From Laspinema palackyanum D2c (GTDB lineage: Bacteria; Cyanobacteriota; Cyanobacteriia; Cyanobacteriales; Laspinemataceae), in assembly GCF_025370875.1 (NCBI RefSeq), contig NZ_JAMXFD010000009.1, positions 148,731 through 205,243 of the forward strand: a stretch of 56,513 bases of DNA, in the 5' to 3' direction. Below the pieces are notes generated by a model. That model ran no database searches, was not told the origin of the DNA, and worked only from the letters and a program-made list of their open reading frames with translations. Positions within the stretch are counted from its first letter, which is position 1. Each line of letters opens with the position of its first letter. Of the stretch, positions 27,485 through 37,826 are shown in pieces. The position numbers and the translations under genes were made by a program.

Positions 27485-29296
27485 ATGACCGACGTTCCTG
27501 TATCTCGTATTCGTAACTTTTCAATCATTGCTCATATCGACCACGGAAAATCCACCTTGGCTGACCGTCTCCTCCAGGTGACCGGCACAGTGGAAAAACG
27601 GGCCATGAAGCAACAGTTCCTCGATAACATGGAACTGGAACGGGAGCGCGGCATCACGATTAAGCTGCAAGCGGCCCGGATGAACTATCAGGCAAAAGAT
27701 GGGGAAAAATATGTCCTCAATTTAATCGATACCCCGGGGCACGTGGACTTTTCCTACGAAGTCTCCCGGTCCCTGGCTGCTTGTGAAGGGGCGCTGTTGG
27801 TGGTGGATGCTTCCCAAGGGGTCGAGGCCCAAACCCTGGCTAACCTTTATCTGGCCCTGGAATATGATTTAGCGATTATTCCAGTTTTGAATAAAATTGA
27901 CCTGCCCGGAGCAGAACCGGAACGGGTTAAAAATGAAATTGAGCAAATCATTGGGTTAGATTGCTCCAATGCCATTCTTGCTTCCGCGAAAGAGGGGATT
28001 GGGGTGGATGAGATTTTGGAGGCGATCGTCAATCGGATCCCCGCGCCTAAAGATACGGTGGATGCCCCCCTGCGCGCCTTGATTTTCGATAGTTATTACG
28101 ATGCCTATCGCGGGGCGATCGCCTATTTTCGAGTGATGGATGGGACCCTCAAAAAAGGCGATCGGGTCCGACTCATGGTTGCCGGTAAGGAATATGATGC
28201 CGATGAAATTGGCGTCCTCTGCCCCACCCAACAACCCCTAGATGAACTTCACGCCGGGGAAGTGGGCTATCTCGCCGCCGCCATCAAAACCGTCGAAGAT
28301 GCCCGGGTTGGCGATACCATTACCTTGGCCAAAGAACCGGCAGAAACCCCCCTACCGGGCTACACCGAAGCGAATCCAATGGTCTTCTGTGGCCTATTTC
28401 CCACCGATGCAGACCAATTTGAGGACCTGCGCGAAGCCCTGCAACGGCTCAAACTCAATGATGCCGCCCTCTCTTATGAACCGGAAACCTCCAGCGCGAT
28501 GGGGTTTGGGTTCCGCTGCGGATTCCTGGGATTGCTGCACATGGAAATCGTCCAGGAACGCCTAGAACGGGAGTATGACCTGGATTTAATCACCACGGCC
28601 CCCTCGGTGGTTTATCTGGTCACCAAAATCAACGGGGAAAAGGTGTACGTTGATAATCCCAGTCTTTTGCCCGGTCCTCAAGAACGGGAAAAAATCGAGG
28701 AGCCTTACGTGCGGGTGGAGATGATTACCCCGGAAACCTACGTGGGGGCTTTGATGGAACTCTGCCAGACTCGGCGCGGGGACTTTACGGATATGAAGTA
28801 CCTGACCCCGGACCGGACCACGTTGGTGTATGAGTTGCCTTTGGCGGAGGTGGTGACGGACTTTTTTGACCAGATGAAGTCGCGATCGCGCGGGTATGCC
28901 AGTATGGAATATCACGTCATCGGCTACCGGGAGAATCCGTTAGTGCGGATGGATATTTTGATTAAAAACGACCTCGTGGATGCCCTGGCGATGATTGTTC
29001 ATCGGGATAAAGCTTATGTCATGGGCCGTGCCTTGGTGGAAAAACTCAAAGAGTTGATCCCCCGCCATCAATTTAAGGTCCCACTCCAAGCCTCGATTGG
29101 GTCTCGGGTGATTGCCAGCGAAAATATTCCCGCCCTGCGGAAGGATGTGTTGGCAAAATGTTATGGCGGGGACATCTCCCGGAAGAAGAAACTGCTGAAA
29201 AAGCAAGCCAAGGGTAAGAAGCGCCTGAAGGCGATCGGGACCGTGGATGTCCCCCAGGAAGCATTTATGGCTGTCCTCAAGCTCGATCGGGGTTAA
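27485..29296 (+). CDS. lepA: Elongation factor 4 (LepA)
   Basis: Ribosome-associated GTPase that back-translocates or remodels stalled ribosomes. 603 residues, full family length. The G domain shows [16 protein letters not shown] (G1), ERERGITIK (G2), [10 protein letters not shown] (G3), LNKIDLPGA (G4) and SAKEGIGV (G5). Domain II, EF-G-like domains III and V, and the LepA-specific C-terminus ([18 protein letters not shown]-like stretch, then [23 protein letters not shown]) follow. The gene stands alone with its own terminator. Confidence 0.98.
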   Translation: MTDVPVSRIRNFSIIAHIDHGKSTLADRLLQVTGTVEKRAMKQQFLDNMELERERGITIKLQAARMNYQAKDGEKYVLNLIDTPGHVDFSYEVSRSLAACEGALLVVDASQGVEAQTLANLYLALEYDLAIIPVLNKIDLPGAEPERVKNEIEQIIGLDCSNAILASAKEGIGVDEILEAIVNRIPAPKDTVDAPLRALIFDSYYDAYRGAIAYFRVMDGTLKKGDRVRLMVAGKEYDADEIGVLCPTQQPLDELHAGEVGYLAAAIKTVEDARVGDTITLAKEPAETPLPGYTEANPMVFCGLFPTDADQFEDLREALQRLKLNDAALSYEPETSSAMGFGFRCGFLGLLHMEIVQERLEREYDLDLITTAPSVVYLVTKINGEKVYVDNPSLLPGPQEREKIEEPYVRVEMITPETYVGALMELCQTRRGDFTDMKYLTPDRTTLVYELPLAEVVTDFFDQMKSRSRGYASMEYHVIGYRENPLVRMDILIKNDLVDALAMIVHRDKAYVMGRALVEKLKELIPRHQFKVPLQASIGSRVIASENIPALRKDVLAKCYGGDISRKKKLLKKQAKGKKRLKAIGTVDVPQEAFMAVLKLDRG

Positions 29297-29353
29297 ACCC
29301 GGGAGCTTTAAAAGTTTTATAACAAAACGTAAAGTTTTAATTAACTTTGCTTC

Positions 29354-29380
29354 AAAAGCGCCGAAAATGGCGCTTTTTTT
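29354..29380 (+). terminator. Rho-independent terminator of lepA
   Basis: The stem AAAAGCGCC/GGCGCTTTT with loop GAAAAT is followed by a T-run, 58 bases past the lepA stop. It is a textbook intrinsic terminator. Confidence 0.9.
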
Positions 29381-29462
29381 GTTATTTTAAGAAAGAAATT
29401 AACGGGATGCCCGGTTTTGCTCCGATGGCTTTGTCCTTTCTAACTCTAAGTAGCTTAAAAGT

Positions 29463-30395
29463 ATGAGAATATTGGTTACAGGGGGTGCTGGTTTTATCGG
29501 TTCCCATCTCATCGATCGGTTAATGGAACAAGGGCATGATGTCCTCTGCCTAGATAACTTTTTTACAGGTGATAAGCGAAATATCAGTAAATGGTTGGGA
29601 AATCCCTATTTTGAACTGATTCGCCATGATGTGACAGAACCGATTCGGTTAGAAGTTGAGCAAATCTATCATTTAGCTTGTCCGGCATCGCCGGTTCACT
29701 ATCAGTACAACCCAGTAAAAACCATTAAAACCAACGTCATTGGCACGATGAATATGTTGGGGCTCGCCAAGCGAGTTAAGGCGAGACTTTTAATGGCTTC
29801 TACCTCCGAAGTCTATGGGGACCCGGACGTGCATCCTCAAACTGAAGACTATCGCGGAAATGTCAATACGATTGGAATTCGGAGTTGTTACGACGAAGGA
29901 AAACGAGTGGCAGAAACCCTTTGTTTTGATTACCATCGTCAAAATAATGTAGATATTCGGGTTGCTCGAATTTTTAATACGTTCGGGTCCAGAATGTTAG
30001 AAAATGATGGACGAGTGGTGAGCAATTTTGTTGTGCAAGCCTTGCGAGGGATTCCCTTAACCGTGTATGGAGATGGTTCCCAAACCCGGAGTTTCTGCTA
30101 TGTTTCTGACTTAGTAGAAGGGTTAATGCGGTTGATGAATGGAGAACATATCGGTCCCATAAATTTGGGGAATCCGGATGAATACACCATTTTACAACTG
30201 GCGGAAAAAATCCAGAAAATGGTGAATCCGGACGCGGACATTCAATTTAAGCCCCTTCCGCAAGATGATCCTCGCCAACGGCAACCGGATATCACCCTGG
30301 CGAAGACTTGGCTGGGATGGGAGCCACAAGTTCATGTGGATGAAGGGTTAAGATTGACCATAGAAGATTTTCGCGATCGCCTGATATCTAAATAA
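29463..30395 (+). CDS. uxs: UDP-glucuronate decarboxylase
   Basis: Converts UDP-glucuronate to UDP-xylose and CO2 with bound NAD+; short-chain dehydrogenase fold, cytosol. 310 residues. The NAD motif [10 protein letters not shown] lies at 6-15. [22 protein letters not shown] (70-91) is the UXS hallmark, TSEVYGDP follows, and the catalytic pair Tyr143/Lys147 lies in [19 protein letters not shown] and the Arg of [11 protein letters not shown] complete the active site. The next gene, ugd, makes its substrate, so the two form a functional pair even though 290 bases separate them. Confidence 0.95.
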   Translation: MRILVTGGAGFIGSHLIDRLMEQGHDVLCLDNFFTGDKRNISKWLGNPYFELIRHDVTEPIRLEVEQIYHLACPASPVHYQYNPVKTIKTNVIGTMNMLGLAKRVKARLLMASTSEVYGDPDVHPQTEDYRGNVNTIGIRSCYDEGKRVAETLCFDYHRQNNVDIRVARIFNTFGSRMLENDGRVVSNFVVQALRGIPLTVYGDGSQTRSFCYVSDLVEGLMRLMNGEHIGPINLGNPDEYTILQLAEKIQKMVNPDADIQFKPLPQDDPRQRQPDITLAKTWLGWEPQVHVDEGLRLTIEDFRDRLISK

Positions 30396-30411
30396 TCCCA
30401 AGGGGTAATCT

Positions 30412-30440
30412 CTCCCGAGGAGAATCATCTCGCTCGGGAG
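30412..30440 (+). terminator. Stem-loop after uxs
   Basis: CTCCCGAG (30412-30419) pairs with CTCGGGAG (30433-30440). There is no T-run, so termination is possible but unproven. It would separate uxs from ugd transcription. Confidence 0.4.
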
Positions 30441-30685
30441 TGGAAATATTGCCCCGCATGGGATAGAGTATAATCGCGATTACTTCAGGGTGCCGCATAC
30501 AAAAATTGGAGAGAATGAAGGAGCAGGGAAGCCAAAATACGCGATCGCCTAGAATTGAAAGTTAGGATGAAATCAAAGGGGGACAAAATTAGGGATTCCC
30601 TAGCCTTCCTCCCCCCATCCATTCCAAAAGATTTTCCCCCTCTTCATGGGACAGACTTCTATAAAGAAAGCAGGAGATACCTTAT

Positions 30686-32065
30686 ATGCGCGTTTGTGTT
30701 ATTGGTACCGGATACGTTGGCTTAGTCACCGGCGCTTGTTTAGCATACACAGGTCATCATGTGATCTGTGTGGACAATAACGAAGAAAAAGTCAAACTCA
30801 TGAAATCTGGACGGTCCCCAATTTATGAACCGGGACTGTCTGAAATTATGCAGGAAGCCTCAGAAGCCGGACGCTTAGAATTCACCACGGACTTAGAATA
30901 TGGCGTTTCCCACGGTGAGATTTTATTCATTGCGGTGGGTACTCCTCCCCTCCCCACCGGAGAAAGCGATACCCGCTATGTAGAAGCCGTCGCGCGAGGC
31001 ATCGGTGCTCATCTGGATAAAGGGTATAAAGTCATCGTCAATAAATCCACCGTTCCCATCGGGTCCGGTGACTGGGTACGGATGATTGTCCTCGATGGCG
31101 TCAGCGAACGGCATCAACAGGAAGGCAGTAAAGACGAAACTGCTAAAAAACTGGGGGTGGAATTTGATGTGGTCAGTAATCCCGAATTTCTGCGGGAAGG
31201 GTCAGCGGTTTATGACACTTTTAATCCCGATCGCATCGTCCTGGGGAGCAACAATCCCCGCGCACTCAAAATGATGGAAGAACTCTATCAACCCATCATC
31301 CAGCGCAAGTTTGCCGAAGATGCTTCTTTACCCCCGGTTCCGGTGGTTTTGACGGACATTAGTTCGGCAGAAATGATTAAATATGCCGCTAATGCATTTT
31401 TAGCGACAAAAATTAGCTTTATCAACGAAATTGCCAACGTTTGCGATCGCGTCGGTGCCGATGTGGTCCAAGTCGCCAAAGGCATGGGTCTCGACTCCCG
31501 CATTGGTACCAAGTTCTTACAAGCAGGCATCGGTTGGGGGGGTTCCTGTTTCCCCAAAGATGTGTCGGCAATGGTGCATACTGCCGATGACTATGGCTAT
31601 GATGCTCAGTTGCTCAAAGCGGCGATCGAAGTCAACAAACGTCAGCGTCAAATTGCCATTGAAAAATTGCAGCATGAACTGAAAATTCTCAAAGGTAAAA
31701 CTGTGGGATTGTTAGGTTTAACCTTCAAACCTGATACGGACGATATGCGCGATGCACCGGCTTTGAATTTAATTGAACAACTCAATCGTTTGGGTGCAAA
31801 AGTGAAAGCTTATGACCCCATTGTTTCCCAAACAGGGATAGGTCAGGGATTGACTGGGGTATTGGTCGAAACCGACCCCGAACGCTTGGCCGATGGTTGC
31901 GATGCCTTAGTTTTGGTCACAGATTGGAAGCAATTCCAAAGTTTGAACTATGAGAAAATGGCGCAATTGATGAATCATCCGGTCATGATTGATGGTCGTA
32001 ATTTCCTCGATCGCGAAATGCTGCAAAAAGCTGGATTCCGCTATGTGGGAATTGGCCGGTCTTAA
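30686..32065 (+). CDS. ugd: UDP-glucose 6-dehydrogenase
   Basis: Oxidises UDP-glucose to UDP-glucuronate with two NAD+. 459 residues. The Rossmann motif GTGYVGLVTGACLA lies at 7-20, VGTPPLPTGESDTRYV near 84-99, NPEFLREGSAVYDTFNPDRIV near 165-185, and the catalytic Cys288 in GWGGSCFPKD. The C-terminal UDP-binding domain has GLTFKPDTDDMRDAPAL. AGGAGA at 30672-30677 supports the start. With the upstream uxs it supplies UDP-xylose or UDP-glucuronate for extracellular polysaccharide. Confidence 0.97.
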   Translation: MRVCVIGTGYVGLVTGACLAYTGHHVICVDNNEEKVKLMKSGRSPIYEPGLSEIMQEASEAGRLEFTTDLEYGVSHGEILFIAVGTPPLPTGESDTRYVEAVARGIGAHLDKGYKVIVNKSTVPIGSGDWVRMIVLDGVSERHQQEGSKDETAKKLGVEFDVVSNPEFLREGSAVYDTFNPDRIVLGSNNPRALKMMEELYQPIIQRKFAEDASLPPVPVVLTDISSAEMIKYAANAFLATKISFINEIANVCDRVGADVVQVAKGMGLDSRIGTKFLQAGIGWGGSCFPKDVSAMVHTADDYGYDAQLLKAAIEVNKRQRQIAIEKLQHELKILKGKTVGLLGLTFKPDTDDMRDAPALNLIEQLNRLGAKVKAYDPIVSQTGIGQGLTGVLVETDPERLADGCDALVLVTDWKQFQSLNYEKMAQLMNHPVMIDGRNFLDREMLQKAGFRYVGIGRS

Positions 32066-32080
32066 GTAACACCAGACCCA

Positions 32081-32130
32081 GCGGGGGTTAAAACCCCCGC
32101 CTAATAGCTTAAGTCGTCTAAAGACGACTG
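32081..32130. repeat. Family 1 palindromic repeat, partial copy
   Basis: GCGGGGGTTAAAACCCCCGC followed by an AAGTCGTCTAAAGACGACT hairpin. The second half found in the full copies is missing. Confidence 0.8.
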
Positions 32131-32158
32131 CTCATCTTATCTTATGGGGTTGGGAATA

Positions 32159-33352
32159 TTAAACGAGAAGATGGACTAGCCAACCGGCGATCGCACCTCC
32201 GAATACTAACCAAGCGGCATTGATGCGCCAAACCAAGGCAAAAATAGCCGCGATAACCGCAATCAATGCCGCAATCCAATCTATCCCAAGCAGCGCAGTC
32301 CCTAGGGGGATCCCGATAAAATTAATCCCCAGAGTGCTCACCGCTAATTGAACCGTCACCACCGCCATAAGTGCCACGGCACTCACATTAATTGCATCTA
32401 AAAACGCTGAAGTCCATTTGCTCGATCGCAAGCGCGGAATCCAGGGATTTAGAATTAACACAAACAGAAACGATGGCAAGGTAATCCCCAAAGTCGAGAC
32501 AATCGCACCGGGAAATCCGCCAATCACATACCCGATGAAAGTTGCCGTGGTTAGCAAAGGACCTGGCGTAACTTGACCCATTGCCACTGCATCTAATAGC
32601 TGTTGCTGAGTCAACCATCCAAATTCATCCACTAATTGACCCTGTAAAAAGGCAATTAAAACATAGCCACTCCCATATAAAACGCTCCCGACTTTTAGAA
32701 AAAATAACCCCAATTTCCACAAGGGAACGGGTTCGGCAGTCAGAGAGGGAACCGGAGATAAACTGCTGGGAGTTTGGGATAAAAACAACCCGAAAAGCCA
32801 TGCGCTTAAAGTCGGTTGATCACGCCAATTCAGCCAAACTGCACCGAAGAGTCCGCCTAACAACAAGGCAAACACTTCATTCACACCGAACCAGACTGCA
32901 ATCCCGGTGGCGATCGCAATCATCAACAGTTCCCGAGACTTCACCGCCTTTTTACCCAAGCGCCACAATGCGGTAAAAATCACGGCTAAAACCGCCGGTT
33001 TGATGCCATATAACAAGGGATAAACTTGGGGTAATTCTCCAAATTGGACATATCCCCACGCCAAAGCTGCCGTCATTAAAACTGCCGGGATCACAAAACA
33101 AGTTCCGGCAACAATTAATCCCCATCCCCCGGCATAAATATAGCCAATATGAATCGCCATTTCTGTCGAATTGGGTCCGGGAATTAAATTAGTCGCACCT
33201 ACCAGGTCCAGAAATTGTTCTTGGGTTAACCATTGCCGCCGATGGACCACTTCATCTTCCATCATAGCAATATGTGCCGCTGGACCTCCAAATCCAATGA
33301 TGCCAAGTTTGAGGAAGACTTGAAGGAGTTCTGAGAGGGGAGAAAGGTTCAT
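32159..33352 (-). CDS. chrA: Chromate efflux transporter, CHR family
   Basis: 397-residue membrane protein. ChrA exports chromate, probably by proton antiport. It is the long form with two homologous halves. The N-terminal half has FLKLGIIGFGGPAAHIAMME and GATNLIPGPNSTEMAIHIGY. The C-terminal half has FLKVGSVLYGSGYVLIAFLQ and VAMGQVTPGPLLTTATFIGY, both the conserved GFGG and PGP motifs of the family. About ten to twelve hydrophobic segments are seen. The ATG at 33352 follows a GAGGGG-containing stretch. No chrB-like regulator is adjacent. Confidence 0.93.
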   Translation of the reverse strand: MNLSPLSELLQVFLKLGIIGFGGPAAHIAMMEDEVVHRRQWLTQEQFLDLVGATNLIPGPNSTEMAIHIGYIYAGGWGLIVAGTCFVIPAVLMTAALAWGYVQFGELPQVYPLLYGIKPAVLAVIFTALWRLGKKAVKSRELLMIAIATGIAVWFGVNEVFALLLGGLFGAVWLNWRDQPTLSAWLFGLFLSQTPSSLSPVPSLTAEPVPLWKLGLFFLKVGSVLYGSGYVLIAFLQGQLVDEFGWLTQQQLLDAVAMGQVTPGPLLTTATFIGYVIGGFPGAIVSTLGITLPSFLFVLILNPWIPRLRSSKWTSAFLDAINVSAVALMAVVTVQLAVSTLGINFIGIPLGTALLGIDWIAALIAVIAAIFALVWRINAAWLVFGGAIAGWLVHLLV

Positions 33353-33411
33353 ATTTTAACCACTGATTTCACTGATTTTCACGGAAGGAAGAGAGGAGAT
33401 GGGGACGGAGA

Positions 33412-35580
33412 TTATTTGAGGTAAATGAGGAGGTTTAAGCCGGGGATGGTTCGGGAGAGGGTCCAGAGTAAGAGGCTGAGATAGAGGAGGCCGAGGGTCC
33501 ATTGATACCAGACTAAACTGGAGATGATGCCGGGGAGATGTTCGTCTCTGAGGCGGATGTCATTGAAGCCAAATTTTAGGAGGTTATTGAGGCTGAAATC
33601 GTAGTAATTCAGCCAGTTCCAGCGGCGGTTCCAGAGGAGGGGGAGGTAGCGTTCTCTCATGGCGGGAAAGCGGGGAATGATGGGTAAACGTCCGATCGCC
33701 AAGCGGAGTTGACGCATTCCGGTATCTTCTACGAAATAGCTGGAGTCGATGAGGTTATGATAGCGGCCTTTTTTGTAAAGAATTGCTATTAAAATAGTGG
33801 GGATGGGTATAATCAGAATTCCTAAGCAGGTTAGGGTTAATAAGGGCTCGTTACTGGTGCGAATGATGGCGAATAGTCCAATACTGGCTAATCCTAGGCA
33901 AGTGGATAGCATCCAAGGGGTTTCAAAGGCGGTGGGAATGATGGGTTTGGGAAGGATGCGGCGATAGCGATCAACGAACCAAAATAAGAGACTGAAATAG
34001 GCGATCGCCACTAATCCGACGCCAAAAATGAGCCAAAAACTGGTCCCGTAGCGGGTCAGCAGTAGCAATGCACTTAATCCTAAGCAATGGATGGCCGTTC
34101 GCATCCATCCCGGAAGGGAAAGGGGTTCGCCTGCAACGGCGCGATCGCGTAACTGGATATAAGTTGCTAGGTCAATTTCTGGTAAATTTAAGACTTCACT
34201 CAGACTACCAAAAATGCGCTCTTTTTGACTCCGGACGATGGCATCGGATTGATTTTCTGACAATCCGAGTTTGATTAATTGTTGTGGAGAGGCGGTATTA
34301 ATATTGATTTTGATTAATTGATGAAATAGATTCTCTTGGCGGAGATGTTCGGTGAGATATTCCATCTGATTGGCATCGGCAATTTGTTCTTGTTGGCGAA
34401 AATTTCGGACTAATTGACGCAGAAGTGTTTCATTTCCCGGCAGACTGGGGAGGGAGAGTTTTTTACCAATTTGTCCGGGGTCGCCGGTAATTCTAGCGGA
34501 TTCCGAATCAAAGCGCAATCCGGCGACATTGATAGAAGCAGAATTTGCAAAAGTTGTGTCACTAAAGGCGAGGCGATCGCGCAGACTCGCTTCCCGCAAA
34601 TTGATAGATTGATTAAATGCGGTTTCTCGAAAACTGGCTAAATTGCGGAACGTTGTTTCCGTTAAAAATAGAGATTCAGCAAACTTGGCGCGGTCAAATA
34701 AAGCGGGGTTGTCCCATTGGCAACCACTAAAGTCTGCATTGCGATTCCACTGCGATCGGGTAAAATTTGAGTCTTGTTTAAACTGGACTTGATTAAAATT
34801 TCCCGTTCCCTCAAACCGCGTCGCTTTAAAATTAGCCATCCCTTGAAATAACCCTTGATTAAATCCTATGTCTTGAAAAAAGATGCTTCCCTGAAATCGT
34901 GCTTCTGATCCAAAATTTGCTCCGGCAAAATTGCTGAGTTTACTAAATCGAGTTTCGGACCAATCGGCTAATTTATCAAAAATTGCTCCCATTGCTTCAA
35001 CGCGATTGAGGAAGAAACTATGGTTAAAATGGACCTCTCCCATGAAATGAGTGTGAACCAGTTTAATCGGTTCTTGGAAGAGGGTAATTTCTACTTGTTC
35101 CGGAGGAACCCCCAGCAGCGATCGCGAAAGTTGACTCAACCTTGCCAAACGGGTGCGATCTCGTTGTAATTGCGATCGCTCTTGTTCTGAGAATAAGGGT
35201 AAAAATGCCTCTCCATAAAGCGGTGCCCTCAATCCCAACTCATTTCCATCAAAGTCTCCCTGAATGATGGAATAGGATAAATCCAAGGCGATGGGGGTTC
35301 CGGACCGATTCAGTTGATTTTGTAGCAAAGGGTAAAATCGGTCTCTAAATTCTGCATTACTCGGGGTTAAATCAATCAGGAATTCCCGCAAGTCAATGGT
35401 CCGCACTCCTTCAGAGATAATCGGGGAGTTAATCCGTTGTTGTAATTGCTCTAGGGTGATGCGTTCCCGAGTCTCTGGATTAGGATTTAAAAAGGTAGTT
35501 TCTGCATTGGCGGGGAGTGAATTTATCGAGTTAAAGATTAAAGGTAGAAAAATTATTAAAAATAAAATGATTCTCTTCAT
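33412..35580 (-). CDS. Pentapeptide-repeat membrane protein with HhH motif
   Basis: 722 residues. A signal peptide (about 1-27, ending PANAET) precedes an alpha/beta region. Pentapeptide repeats lie at about 179-349 (FSKLSNFAGANFGSEARF; FLTETTFRNLASF), which should form a right-handed quadrilateral helix. Residues about 425-481 (INTASPQQLIKLGL...FGSLSEVLNLPEID) match a ComEA-type helix-hairpin-helix unit. Membrane helices lie at about 497-536, 557-601 and 694-718. The pentapeptide domain would be periplasmic. The combination is unusual and I know no function for it. It stands alone, with a palindromic array upstream. Confidence 0.8.
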   Translation of the reverse strand: MKRIILFLIIFLPLIFNSINSLPANAETTFLNPNPETRERITLEQLQQRINSPIISEGVRTIDLREFLIDLTPSNAEFRDRFYPLLQNQLNRSGTPIALDLSYSIIQGDFDGNELGLRAPLYGEAFLPLFSEQERSQLQRDRTRLARLSQLSRSLLGVPPEQVEITLFQEPIKLVHTHFMGEVHFNHSFFLNRVEAMGAIFDKLADWSETRFSKLSNFAGANFGSEARFQGSIFFQDIGFNQGLFQGMANFKATRFEGTGNFNQVQFKQDSNFTRSQWNRNADFSGCQWDNPALFDRAKFAESLFLTETTFRNLASFRETAFNQSINLREASLRDRLAFSDTTFANSASINVAGLRFDSESARITGDPGQIGKKLSLPSLPGNETLLRQLVRNFRQQEQIADANQMEYLTEHLRQENLFHQLIKININTASPQQLIKLGLSENQSDAIVRSQKERIFGSLSEVLNLPEIDLATYIQLRDRAVAGEPLSLPGWMRTAIHCLGLSALLLLTRYGTSFWLIFGVGLVAIAYFSLLFWFVDRYRRILPKPIIPTAFETPWMLSTCLGLASIGLFAIIRTSNEPLLTLTCLGILIIPIPTILIAILYKKGRYHNLIDSSYFVEDTGMRQLRLAIGRLPIIPRFPAMRERYLPLLWNRRWNWLNYYDFSLNNLLKFGFNDIRLRDEHLPGIISSLVWYQWTLGLLYLSLLLWTLSRTIPGLNLLIYLK

Positions 35581-35625
35581 CTTGCATTTTTTATTAAAAT
35601 TAAAAATAATTTATAAACACATTTC

Positions 35626-35860
35626 CCGAGTTTGTAGTAACGAATTCATTCGTTTCCGAGTTTGTAGTAACGAATTCATTCGTTATACCCATCTTAGGAA
35701 GAAACGACTGAAGTCGTTACTACGAACAAAGATAAGAACGACTGAAGTCGTTACTACGAACAAAGATAAGAACGACTGAAGTCGTTACTACGAACAAAGA
35801 TAAAAACGACTGAAGTCGTTACTACGAACAAAGATAAGAACGACTGAAGTCGTTACTACG
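35626..35860. repeat. Palindromic tandem arrays (30-bp x2, 34-bp x5)
   Basis: Two 30-base units with AACGAATTCATTCGTT (35626-35685) are followed by five exact-period 34-base units beginning AACGACTGAAGTCGTT at 35703, 35737, 35771, 35805 and 35839. The text between palindromes (ACTACGAACAAAGATAAG) is repeated too, so this is not a CRISPR. The same palindrome ends the family 2 elements. Confidence 0.92.
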
Positions 35861-35866
35861 AGCGGA

Positions 35867-36874
35867 TTAATTATTCATTGTTATGACAATTTTTCCTTGC
35901 ATGGAGCCTGTTTCTAATAACTCATGGGCCGCTACGGCTTGTTCTAGGGGGAAGGTTTTACCTACATGAATCTTTAACTTGCCTTCATCAAATAACCGCG
36001 CACATTGCTGTAACATTTTGGCTTGGTCTTCTTGTTCTGTAATCCGATTTTGTAACATCGGAGTCAGCATTAATTCAAAACTGATGCGTTGATTGCGGAG
36101 TCGAGAAGTTTTTAACGTGCCATGTTCTGGATTGGGTTCTAAAATAGTGACCACATCCCCATATAAGCGGACTGCTTCAGCGGTTTCAAAGAAGGTTTTG
36201 TCACCGACCGTATCAAATCCGATGTCTGCACCTTCCCCATTGGTCCAATTCATCACAGTCTCGATGACATTTTGTTGTTTATATAAAATGACTAAATCGG
36301 CCCCCAATTGGCGGACAAATTCGGCTTTTTCCGGGGTACTGACGGTGGTGGCGACTGAGGCACCTTTGAGTTTGGCCAGTTGGATGGCAACATGGCCGAC
36401 ACCCCCTGCACCTGCCTGAATTAGCACTTTTTGGCCCGGTTGTAGACCGGCGCGGTCGTAGAGTGCTTCCCAGGCGGTAATTAGGACTAGGGGTGCTGCT
36501 GCTGCTTCTACAAAGCTCAGAGAGGTGGGTTTTTTGGCGACAAATCGTTCATCGATCGCAATATATTCGGCATAGTTACCGTGAGGTCCACCCAATCCGC
36601 CATTACAAAAATATACTTCATCTCCCACGTTGAGGGTTTGAACACCGGAGGCGATCGCCTCGACGACTCCCGCGCCATCACATCCGAGGATATCCGGGGT
36701 GAGGTCCGGATGAAAGGTTCCGCGTTTACGGATTTTAGTATCGATGGGGTTGACACCGGCAGCATGAAGGCGGACTAAAATATCCCGATCGCCTTCTAAT
36801 TGCGGACCCGGAATATCATGCACTTTCAAGACATCCGCTGCTGCGCCTAATCCAGTCATGACCACTGCTTTCAT
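35867..36874 (-). CDS. Quinone oxidoreductase-like MDR family enzyme
   Basis: 335 residues, cytosolic. Member of the medium-chain dehydrogenase/reductase superfamily, zinc-free quinone-oxidoreductase branch. The N-terminal GroES-like domain has HAAGVNPIDTKIRKRG and GCDGAGVVEAI. The NADPH-binding Rossmann domain has VLIQAGAGGVGHVAIQLAKLKGA. The cysteine cluster that binds structural zinc in alcohol dehydrogenases is absent. It probably reduces quinones or enones with NADPH; substrate unknown. GAGGA upstream of the ATG supports the start. The stop codon lies 7 bases from the 34-bp array. Confidence 0.9.
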   Translation of the reverse strand: MKAVVMTGLGAAADVLKVHDIPGPQLEGDRDILVRLHAAGVNPIDTKIRKRGTFHPDLTPDILGCDGAGVVEAIASGVQTLNVGDEVYFCNGGLGGPHGNYAEYIAIDERFVAKKPTSLSFVEAAAAPLVLITAWEALYDRAGLQPGQKVLIQAGAGGVGHVAIQLAKLKGASVATTVSTPEKAEFVRQLGADLVILYKQQNVIETVMNWTNGEGADIGFDTVGDKTFFETAEAVRLYGDVVTILEPNPEHGTLKTSRLRNQRISFELMLTPMLQNRITEQEDQAKMLQQCARLFDEGKLKIHVGKTFPLEQAVAAHELLETGSMQGKIVITMNN

Positions 36875-37013
36875 AGTTGTTTCCTCAAGAGTTTGTTTGA
36901 TTGAATGACTGAGACTTGATTTGGGTAAGAATGATAGGGTAAGATGAAGATAACTTACCCTACTGACCGCTTCCTCACTTGACCTACATTCGGTCTAATT
37001 ACCAAATTTTGAC

Positions 37014-37808
37014 CTAAATCGAGGGAGAGGGAGAAGGAGATCGCCTGATTACCTCACTGGGTAGTTCCCGCCATAAGGCAATTCCCCCTAATAACCCGCT
37101 GATATTAGGAACAATGGTGACATTGGGGGGTAAATCAAAGGTGATTTTTTTCGCTTCACCGCCACCAATGTAGAGGCGATCGTAATTAAACAAATGTTCT
37201 AAATTGGCGATCGCTTTTTCCAATCGGCGATTCCACCGTTTGTCCCCAATTTTATCCAATGCCGCACGTCCCAATTGTTCCTCGTAGGTATCACCTTTGC
37301 GGAAGGGATGATGTCCGAGTTCCAAATTCGGCACCAGTGCTCCATTCACAAATAAGGCACTACCAAACCCGGTCCCCAGGGTAATCGTGAGTTCGACTCC
37401 TATTCCAGAAATTGCACCTAAACCCTGGATATCCGCATCATTGCAAACCCGCACAGGTTTTTCCAAGACGTTCGTCAGCGCTTCGGCGAGATTAAACTCG
37501 ACCCAATCCGGGTCCAGGTTCACGGCAGTGTAGACGATTCCATTACGAACCACCCCCGGAAATCCCACCGAAACCCGATGAAACTCACCTTGTTCTTTCG
37601 CTAAAGTGGCGATCGCCTCAATCACAGGTTGCGGTTTAGCAGGATCCGGAGTGGGAACGCGGTTGCGCTTGGTCACCGCTTCCCCTGCTGCATCTAAAAT
37701 AATGGTCTTTGTGCCACTACCGCCAATATCAACCGCTAGAGTTTTTATGGATTCCACTTGATTCACCATTACACTATAGGATGAGGACTGAAGAAGTCTG
37801 ACTGACAT
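37014..37808 (-). CDS. ppgK: ROK-family glucokinase, polyphosphate-type
   Basis: 264 residues. ROK kinases of this class phosphorylate glucose with polyphosphate (or ATP), feeding glucose-6-phosphate into metabolism. The phosphate loop is LAVDIGGSGTKT near 30-41. SVGFPGVVRNG, the catalytic-base region VCNDADIQGLGA, LTLGTGFGSALF and LELGHHPF follow the PPGK pattern. The second phosphate motif YIGGGEAKKI is near the C-terminus. The ATG at 37808 has a GAAGGG site; the internal ATG at 37769 is also plausible. The polyphosphate preference is inferred from family resemblance. Confidence 0.82.
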   Translation of the reverse strand: MSVRLLQSSSYSVMVNQVESIKTLAVDIGGSGTKTIILDAAGEAVTKRNRVPTPDPAKPQPVIEAIATLAKEQGEFHRVSVGFPGVVRNGIVYTAVNLDPDWVEFNLAEALTNVLEKPVRVCNDADIQGLGAISGIGVELTITLGTGFGSALFVNGALVPNLELGHHPFRKGDTYEEQLGRAALDKIGDKRWNRRLEKAIANLEHLFNYDRLYIGGGEAKKITFDLPPNVTIVPNISGLLGGIALWRELPSEVIRRSPSPSPSI

Positions 37809-37826
37809 CTTGCACCCTTCTCAACT

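Noticed and set aside
35626-35860. CRISPR array
   Set aside because: The units between palindromes are identical instead of unique spacers, and no cas genes are nearby.
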